Assembly: GCA_941918925.1 (NCBI GenBank)
Contig: OW799237.1
Location: 57,831,997 to 57,895,996, forward strand
Length of the DNA: 64,000 bases
Reading direction: 5' to 3'
DNA from: Phyto melanocephala
Taxonomy: Eukaryota > Arthropoda > Insecta > Diptera > Rhinophoridae
Below, one piece after another: positions 57,130 to 64,000 of this stretch. The translations under genes and the position numbers were made by a program. Every line of letters starts with the position of its first letter. Within the stretch, counting starts at the first letter, position 1. The notes under the pieces were generated by a model. It ran no database searches. It worked only from the letters and a program-made list of their open reading frames with translations, and was not told the origin of the DNA.

Positions 57130-57310
57130 AAAAATGACCGATTTTATCCATCTTCTACCACCTTAGTGTTTGAATTTCAAAAAAATTTTTTCGTTAAGCT
57201 ATACATTAAAAGAGGAACCCATTGTGCAAACTTCATGTCTCTAGCTCTTTGTGTTTGGGCTGTGCGGTGATGAATTAGTCAGACAGTCGGAAATGTTACT
57301 CTTTTATATA
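57130..57310 (+). repeat. Short dispersed-repeat fragment
   Basis: GTGCAAACTTCATGTCTCTAGCTCTTTGTGTTTGGGCTGTGCGGTGATGAATTAGTCAGACAGTCGG followed by TTTTATATACATATG has the wording of insect short repeats with CAGTCAG and TATATA ends. The class is unknown. Confidence 0.35.
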
Positions 57311-59694
57311 CATATGTATGTATGTAGATTGGTTGGTTTAAAACAATAATAATCTGACATCCTGTCAAAACAAGAATTGCCTATTACTAAATCCTTACCA
57401 TAAACCTAATTGACAGTTTTAATATTATGTTTTATACATTAAACTTCATTGCATTGTAAGTGTAATGAGTAAAACTTATCATGACAATTTCACCCTTAAG
57501 AAAATAATGAAATAAATTTTACTTAAAATTTAGTGTTAAATGTCACCAAAGATAAGAAAAGCGGTAAAAATTAAAAAAAAAATCCACGACAAAAATTGAA
57601 AAACGCGCTATAGTCGTTCATATTTTGTAAGGTAGAAGATTTCGTTTGTTTATTCTCCGACACGTTAATTAAAAATTAGTTAAAGCTGTAAGATGTTAGT
57701 TTACTTTAAGAACACTGCTTCGCCGCTATTGTTCAAAACGTTATTACTTATTCTTTAAATGTTTTAAACGAAATGAAAAAAAAAATTTAATAGGAAATCG
57801 TATTGTGCGTATAACTAAGCAAATGTCTGCAAAGAAATATCTTATGTATCGCATTATATATAGGTCGTTACTAAAATACTTCCCAGTAAGACTAGCGATA
57901 TGAGAAGCCATTGAAAAGTGTGTTTAGTAATGGAAAGTCGTTACCTAGTTTTTGCGGGGTACATATACTAATGCATAATAATAAGGTCCTATGGATGCTT
58001 CTTTCAGTTTATTTTAGTTTTCTTTTTTATGGTTTAATGTGTTTGTGATGGTAGTACATGTTTGCCGCCATCTACATACAAACACTTTTATTTGTTTAGT
58101 CGTGGTGGTAAAACTACTAGTTTTGACGGCAAGAGCTGGCTTTTAAATTTCTCTTGAGTTCTTACAAATATTTTGAAATGATTTTTTTTTTTTGTTCAAT
58201 ACCCGCAAGGATTTTGTTGAGTGTTGTTTTTATTTGAACGTCATTTTCTTTCGGGGCAAAGTGCAATATACACAGGCATTCTTTACTTTAAAAGTGGACA
58301 GATTATTTTAATTTAAAATTTAAATTTTCTCTGAGTTGGAGTAATTTTTTTAAAGAAATGGTCTAAAATCTAGCTAATGGTTAAATTTTTATCCGAATAA
58401 GTTTCTACTGATGAATTTGCTTTTAGTTTAGGTAGTTAAGAAAGGTAGTAACAAAAAAAAAAATAAAAATTGTAGATAAATAAATAAGTACAAAGTGCCA
58501 ATTAAATAATATTAATATTTAATTTCAACAGGAGGTTTTAATATTGATTTTCCGAATTAAAGACAACTTTTATGATCATATTTTTTCTTTAATAATAATA
58601 TTTATTTTTGTTGCACGAAAACATCAAATTAAATTTATAATATTTTAGTTAGGCTTAATTAAAACATTAATTCAAATTTATTGAAGAATACTCCTAAATA
58701 TCTGTTTTAAAAACTCGCAATGAAAAATGCATATTAAAACAAGCTCTAGCATCATAACTATTTTAAATTGTGCGGGCTTAACGTTTTTTCCATAATAAGT
58801 GCAAACAGTATTATCGCTTTTTTCAGCAAATTGTAACCATTTTTTTTAGTCCTTGAAATCGAAATTTATGTTTTTAATATTATTTCTTTAACTTATTTTT
58901 TTATTTAATCAAATTTCGAATACTAAAATTCTTTTAACAAAATTTTTTATTCTTCTGTCCATTGCTTGATTTAATATACTCGTTTCGTGTTGGTGCTACT
59001 TTGGGTCTTTATTTTAGAATTAAATATATAAATGCGTAGATATAAACAAATAATGTACTTGATACAAGTTCAACAAAATATGTCTTAAAAATGTGTTGTT
59101 TTGATTGCGAAAGTATTTTAGAATAAAGTTGTAGTTTTCATTAATTCTTTAAAAGAGTTACAAATGGTGGAGCTTTTCAATGACAACTTAATCTTGTGGA
59201 GTTTGTGATCGTTTTTTTTAAAGATAATTATTTGAAAACCTTGTAAGTGTATACACCATGTTGTAAACATTCATTTGTGTGAGTTATTTAATAAACTTGT
59301 TAGCGGTTTGCACACAATATTAATAAATTAATAGGTTTTCGTTATGTGGCCCTCATATTCTCCTAAACGCAGGATGATTAAGTGGAATTTAATTAATGGA
59401 AATCGTTATTTTTATGATAATGATGAATGCTTGTGCGTTCGTGTCTATTTCACTTTAATTAAGAATTATGATTATTTAATATATAATTCAAAACAACATC
59501 ACGAAATACAAACAAATACATACTCGTATACATACATATGTATGCATGTATATATCCTACCAAATATTTTTGATTATTTAATTTTGTACACAAACATACA
59601 GAAACATAAAAATAATTATTCTTTCAAACGCTTTTATACTAATTTATTTAAAAATGTTATACACAGACTAAATATATTAACAGCATGAAATATG
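57311..59694. other. AT-rich sequence
   Basis: No gene is recognised. A 114-codon frame at 59344-59688 lacks any motif and includes TACATACATATG simple sequence. Confidence 0.4.
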
Positions 59695-59990
59695 CTCCCA
59701 TTGTCGCAGCTGTCTGGATAGAGAGAAAGAGGGATCGGTTTTCCACCTTCTCTGCGAATGTCCTGCGAATATATACTAAATAGCCTCTCTGCGATATCTG
59801 AAGTTGGACTGAATTATCTACTGAGATACCTCACGGCCACGGGGTGGATCTAGTACCCTTATTCTTGGATTTATTCTAAGATACATTAAGAGCTGACGAG
59901 TGATATGGTCCTGTCAAAACGGAGTCATAGAGACTCTGCTTGACTGTTGGCGTGCAGCCAACTACCACGATAACCAACCAACCAACCAAT
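59695..59990 (+). pseudogene. 3' end of a Jockey-type LINE with (CCAA)n tail
   Basis: The frame CSHCRSCLDREKEGSVFHLL then CECPANIY gives a C-x2-C-x10-H-x4-C knuckle (CRSC...HLLCEC). In the next frame AISEVGLNYLLRYLTATGW is the terminal helix. The 3' UTR ends CAGCCAACTACCACGATAACC then CCAACCAACCAACCAA. It is the same family as the older fragment at 19590-19870. Confidence 0.78.
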
Positions 59991-60289
59991 GCTCCGCATT
60001 CAAATATTCATTTGTTGTGCTACAAACCGACGACTTCGAAGACATTTTATGTGTGTAGTATAAAAAAAATCGCAAACTTTCTAAATCATAACTATCTGAG
60101 ATATAAGCAATTAAACTGAAATGCTCTGTTTTCCCTTAGTTTTACCATAAAAAGTATAATTTTGCTTGTGAAAAATTATATATACAACGTATCTTTTAAG
60201 ATATTCGTACCATATTTGAAAACTTTTATTTAAACTTTTATATATATAAAATTTTACAAGCTCCTTTACAATGTTTGGACACGTTTAAG
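59991..60289. other. AT-rich spacer
   Basis: Nothing is recognised here. Confidence 0.35.
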
Positions 60290-60840
60290 GTAGCAAACTA
60301 AAAGGCGTAAAAGGCGGAAAATATTTACGACTGAGATATAAGGACCAGAATAGTAGTCCTTCGATATTTTTCTACAAACGAGAATTAATATCTTTAAGTT
60401 TATATACGACGGAGAAAGCAAGTATGGTAATCAAATAAACGGACTTGTCTATCGAAATATAATACATTTAAAAAAAATAAATAAAAAATTCATGATGGCC
60501 GCTACAACCAAATGGCGATCAGTACATTTATAAATGAGTCATATCTGGAATTTCAAAATACAGCGTCTTGATCCCGTTTAGTATTGGTATCAAATGAAAG
60601 GACTTGACCATTGTAAAATCCATGATGACATTTGAAACAATATGGCGGTCATTTTCAACCCCATTCATTTGAGGGAACTAGTAGAATACAGTTAAAAATG
60701 TTAAAATTCAAAATTAAGTATGGCGTCGAAAATAATAAATATAATGACGTATAATATGAATTTTAAAATCCAGGATATGAACATGACGGTGTTGGGTGTT
60801 ATCAGATTATGCACGCCCTATATAGTACTTCTTCTTGTTT
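60290..60840 (-). repeat. Family B copy (decayed)
   Basis: AAGTATGGCGTCGAAAATAATAAATATAATG near 60716, CAATATGGCGGTCATTTTCAA near 60642, and the end GTGTTGGGTGTTATCAGATTATGCACGCCCTATATAGTACTTCTTCTTGTTT match family B read on the minus strand. Confidence 0.6.
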
Positions 60841-60939
60841 ATTTTGTCAATCTTTTATTCTCTATTAAATAATGAAAATGTTGATAACATTAAAAGACAC
60901 TTATGCTATTGAAAAGTACTTAAGTAGAGAAAACAGTTA

Positions 60940-61975
60940 CCCACCACCAATTTTGTGTACCTTTAAAGAATAAAATTTATCATTTTTTTATTAACAGTAA
61001 TCGCTATGGAATAATCTCTTTATACTAAAAAATGTATCACTTTCTTCGTTTAACTTCGATATGCTAGTAAAATATTTTCATAAATTTAGTCTTTCAGTGA
61101 AAGTGGGCGTTAAAGTAGGCGTCTCAAAATAATTTCTGATAATAAATAAAACTAAGACATTTTAATATGGAGTCCATTACTCTTCCAAAAACTTTGTCCA
61201 TACACGCAAAGAAAAACCATGGCTACGACATGATCACGACGGTCATATTATTTTTTTTTTAACAATATTTGGTTGTCAAAAACAAGTAATAGTTATTTTT
61301 GTTTCATTTCATCATATATTTTGTCACGATAATCAAGCATTTGTTTGAATTATAACATAAAATGTTTACTTATCGCAATAATTTCACAATGGCTATCTTT
61401 TAAAAATAGTATGATTTAAAACAAATAATTTGACAATAATAACAAAAAGCATTAACAATTACAAATAATCATTAAATAATAGATGAGACAACAGTATGAT
61501 TACTAATTAATCAAGCTATGATATTTTAATAATATTTTGATTTCAATCGTTCTTCTTCTTGCTGAATAAATTTTTATTATTTTAAAAGTTTGAGATGTCA
61601 AAAAAAGGAACAAAAATTTTGAAAAATTAAAGAAAATTTAAAAATAAATGTGAAAATGTAAAAAAATTTGATATAAAAATTGCAATTAAGTTGGTAAGTA
61701 CAATCAATATGTGTCTGTTAGAGCAAAAGACAATAATTTGCCGTAAAAAGCAAAGATTGCCGATTTCAATTGTAGTCATATAAATGATTATTGAATGATA
61801 CTTATATTAAACATAATAATGATAACTGGTAACCATTATTATTTTTAACCATTATCATACAATTCAATCATAGTATGTTGCTCTTCGATTATGGTTACCA
61901 CAACCATATTTTTTCTTTGCGTGTAGACAAATTATATGAATTTAAGATAAAGCGTTATATGGGTGGTAGGCGTTT
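60940..61975 (+). repeat. Family A 5' part, interrupted by a MITE
   Basis: TTACCCACCACCAATTTTGTGTAC is at 60940. AGTGAAAGTGGGCGTTAAAGTAGGCGTCTC (61094) and, after the MITE, AATTATATGAATTTAAGATAAAGCG (61930) are family A blocks. The site of the nested mariner in other copies is empty here (CTTTCTTCGTTTAACTTCGA near 61040). Confidence 0.82.
61203..61923 (+). mobile_element. 721-bp TA-flanked MITE nested in family A
   Basis: The ends CACGCAAAGAAAAACCATGG and, on the other strand, CACGCAAAGAAAAAATATGG form an imperfect inverted repeat. TA lies on both sides (61201-61202, 61924-61925). Removing the insert and one TA restores the family A sequence TTTGTCCATAGACAAATTAT, which the copy near 50720 has as TTTGTCAATAGAGAAATTAT. 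A TA target fits Tc1/mariner-type mobilisation. There is no coding frame. Confidence 0.92.
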
Positions 61976-62153
61976 ATCTAAAGTTTTTGATCTCCTCTTT
62001 GATCGTAGATGCTTAAGTATTATTAATTAAGCACCAGTTGCTTTTAAGCCAAGAGCCATTGGAAATAAAATAATAATAAATAAATTGTTTGAATAGAGGT
62101 ATCACCTGCCTTGCTTCGATCGTAGTAATTTATGTTTAGAATGAGACATGTTA

Positions 62154-62883
62154 CACGCAAAAAAAAAATATGGTTGTGGTAACCTTAATCGAAGAACAAC
62201 ATACTATGATTAAATTGTACGATTATGGTTAAAACATAAAATGATTACCAGTTATCATTATTATGCTTAATAAACGTATCATTCAATAATCATATAAATG
62301 ACTACAATCGAAATCGACAATGTTTGCTTTTCTACGGCAAATTATTGTCTTTTGCTGTAACATACACATATTGATTGTACTTACCAATTTAATTGCAAAT
62401 TTTATACCAATATTTTTTTTTTAATTTTTTCGTTTATTTTTAAATTTTCCTTAATTTTTAAAAATTTTTGTTCTTTTGTTTGACGTTTCAAACTTTCAAA
62501 CAAAAAAAATAAAAACTTATTCCGCAGGAAGAAGAACAGTTGAAATCAAGTGATTATTAAAAAATTATAGCTTGATTAATTAGTAATCATACTGTTGTCT
62601 CATCTATTGTTTAATGATTATTTGTAATTGTTAATGCTTTTTGTTATTATTGTTAAATTATTTGTTTTAAATCATACTATTTTTAAAAGATAACCATTTT
62701 GAAATTATTGCGATAAGTAAACATTTAATGGTACAATTCAAACAAATGATTGGTTATCGTGACAAAATATATGATGAAATGTAACAAAAATAACTATTAC
62801 TTGTTTTTGACAACCAAATATTGTTATAGAAACTAAAATATGACTGTCGTGATCATGTCTCAACCATGGTTTGTCTTTGCGTG
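62154..62883 (-). mobile_element. 730-bp TA-flanked MITE, inverted second copy
   Basis: The ends CACGCAAAAAAAAAATATGG (left) and CCATGGTTTGTCTTTGCGTG (right) are flanked by TA at 62152-62153 and 62884-62885. It matches 61203-61923 on the opposite strand over its whole length by eye, with scattered differences. Confidence 0.92.
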
Positions 62884-62885
62884 TA

Positions 62886-64000
62886 GATAAAAGTAAAACA
62901 TACAAAGTTTTATGACTATAAACGATATGGTTCTCTCAATATCTCATAAGGTGTATATGCTTTTGATTGAAGATACCACAACCACTGTTTTTTTGCAGCT
63001 CCCTTTAATATAAACTAAGAAATTAATTATTATAATGGCCGACACGGATTTTGAAGACATTAGGTGTTACCGTGCTCTACATGTGCGGGGAAAATGTTGA
63101 TTTTTCTTATATTTTAAGAAAAATTTTTGCAAGAAACGTCAAATCGGCCCAACCGTTTTCCGATTTTAGATAAATTTGAAAATGGGCGGTGGGTTGTTGC
63201 AAATAATTGAGATAAAAATAACAAAATTCAGTGCGGCCGTTCTTTAGTGATTTGGTTACCAACGAGTGACATTTGATTTTGATTTATACAGATATCATAA
63301 CAAATAGATATTTTTGAATATGTGCAATATTTTGTTACATAAAATTTATTTTTCTCTTTGATTGAAATAAAAATTATTATTTAGAAAAATATATTTTTAA
63401 CATAGTTGATTCTTTTTTATGATAAAAACAGTTTAGTTTAAGAGCATCAATAATGAACCTCGATATCTCTCTATTTGACATCGAATAGTATCCTTATATG
63501 AAGGGTTCCTTTATGGAATTCGGAATATTATATCCAATGTTTTACAAGCTTGGAAACAGGCTAAGTATTCCATATTTCCATATATAGTATATAAATTACT
63601 GATTTGCCTATCTGTTTGTTTTCATGCCCGTCTTTAAGGTCTTTGTGGCGGATAGAGACTGATATGTCGGTATAAAATTCTAACTGAATATAAATATAAC
63701 ACGTGGCGGATGATAAATGGAATAAATGTTAAATTATTAATCATTCGTCTGATGTACGGAATTTTATTTTATTTACATGAAAGAACCAACACAAAAGGAA
63801 TCTGTCATTTCTTATTTAAACATATACATGAGTTAACAAAATCTATAAACCGGAAAGAGTAAATATTTCAGTATAAAGACCAAGTGTTTGTTTTTTTATT
63901 TCAGTCTAGCTGTATGCTGTTTTTGAAAAGGGACTACATGAATTTATGAATTAAAAAAATACTCAACCACAATTTTAAAGAAATTTTTTCATGACTTTTT
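62886..64000. other. AT-rich sequence to the window end
   Basis: No gene is recognised. CAAATCGGCCCAACCGTTTTCCG and AATGGGCGGTGGGTTG (63140-63195) look like a fragment of another modular repeat. Confidence 0.4.

Noticed and set aside
59344..59688. 114-codon frame
   Set aside because: AT-rich, Asn/Tyr/Ile-biased, includes simple sequence, and has no recognisable domain.

Overview
This window looks like a stretch of a dipteran (probably brachyceran or calyptrate fly) genome. It is strongly AT-rich by eye. It has no bacterial operon, rRNA, canonical tRNA or CRISPR array, and no host protein-coding gene that I can name. What can be recognised is transposable-element sequence at many stages of decay: non-LTR retrotransposons, Tc1/mariner-, hAT- and PIF/Harbinger-type DNA elements, a Helitron-like element, and two dispersed repeat families. 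The families are called here A (ends TTTTATACCC[A/G]CCACC, interior with GTGGGCGT modules) and B (ends TATACCCTTCAC). Both carry the same terminal hairpin, ATTCGGC-nGT-GCCGAAT. The fly assignment is an inference from the element types, the short-intron style splice sites and the microsatellites.

Layout. 314-5450: a nearly full-length non-LTR retrotransposon (ORF1, then ORF2 with endonuclease, reverse transcriptase, RNase H and zinc knuckle) with a (CCTAA)6 tail and 19-bp target-site duplications, inactivated by several stops and frameshifts. 5451-8279: mostly unique AT-rich DNA with one candidate 34-nt micro-exon on the minus strand (6982-7015). 8280-14420: family A copies, a candidate exon and a gag-like broken ORF. 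14440-14729: Helitron-like element. 14730-24665: unique DNA with family A/B fragments, a retrotransposon 3' end and a 313-bp MITE. 24666-30569: hAT-like MITE, family B, an (ACAT)n microsatellite and an integrase C-terminal fragment. 30570-32952: a hAT element with 8-bp target-site duplications, carrying an inverted pair of tRNA-like segments. 35191-37850: a family A half copy and a 332-bp mariner-type deletion derivative. 38580-41033: a decayed LINE and a modular repeat. 42890-44956: family A, then the 3' end of an R1/Waldo-like retrotransposon joined to about 190 perfect ACAT units. 46625-49800: an RNase H fragment of the first LINE, a 600-bp MITE with TAA duplications, and remnants of both PIF/Harbinger proteins. 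49888-54905: family A with a nested mariner, family B and poly-T arrays. 55690-64000: mariner transposase remnant, LINE 3' end, family A/B pieces and two inverted 720-730-bp MITEs with TA duplications.

The most informative feature is the nesting. A mariner-type element sits at the same position in at least two family A copies, while other family A copies in this same window preserve the empty site. A second MITE is inserted in another family A copy, and its empty site can be read from sister copies. The window reads as a transposon graveyard in intergenic DNA or a very large intron, with layered insertions that can be ordered in time.
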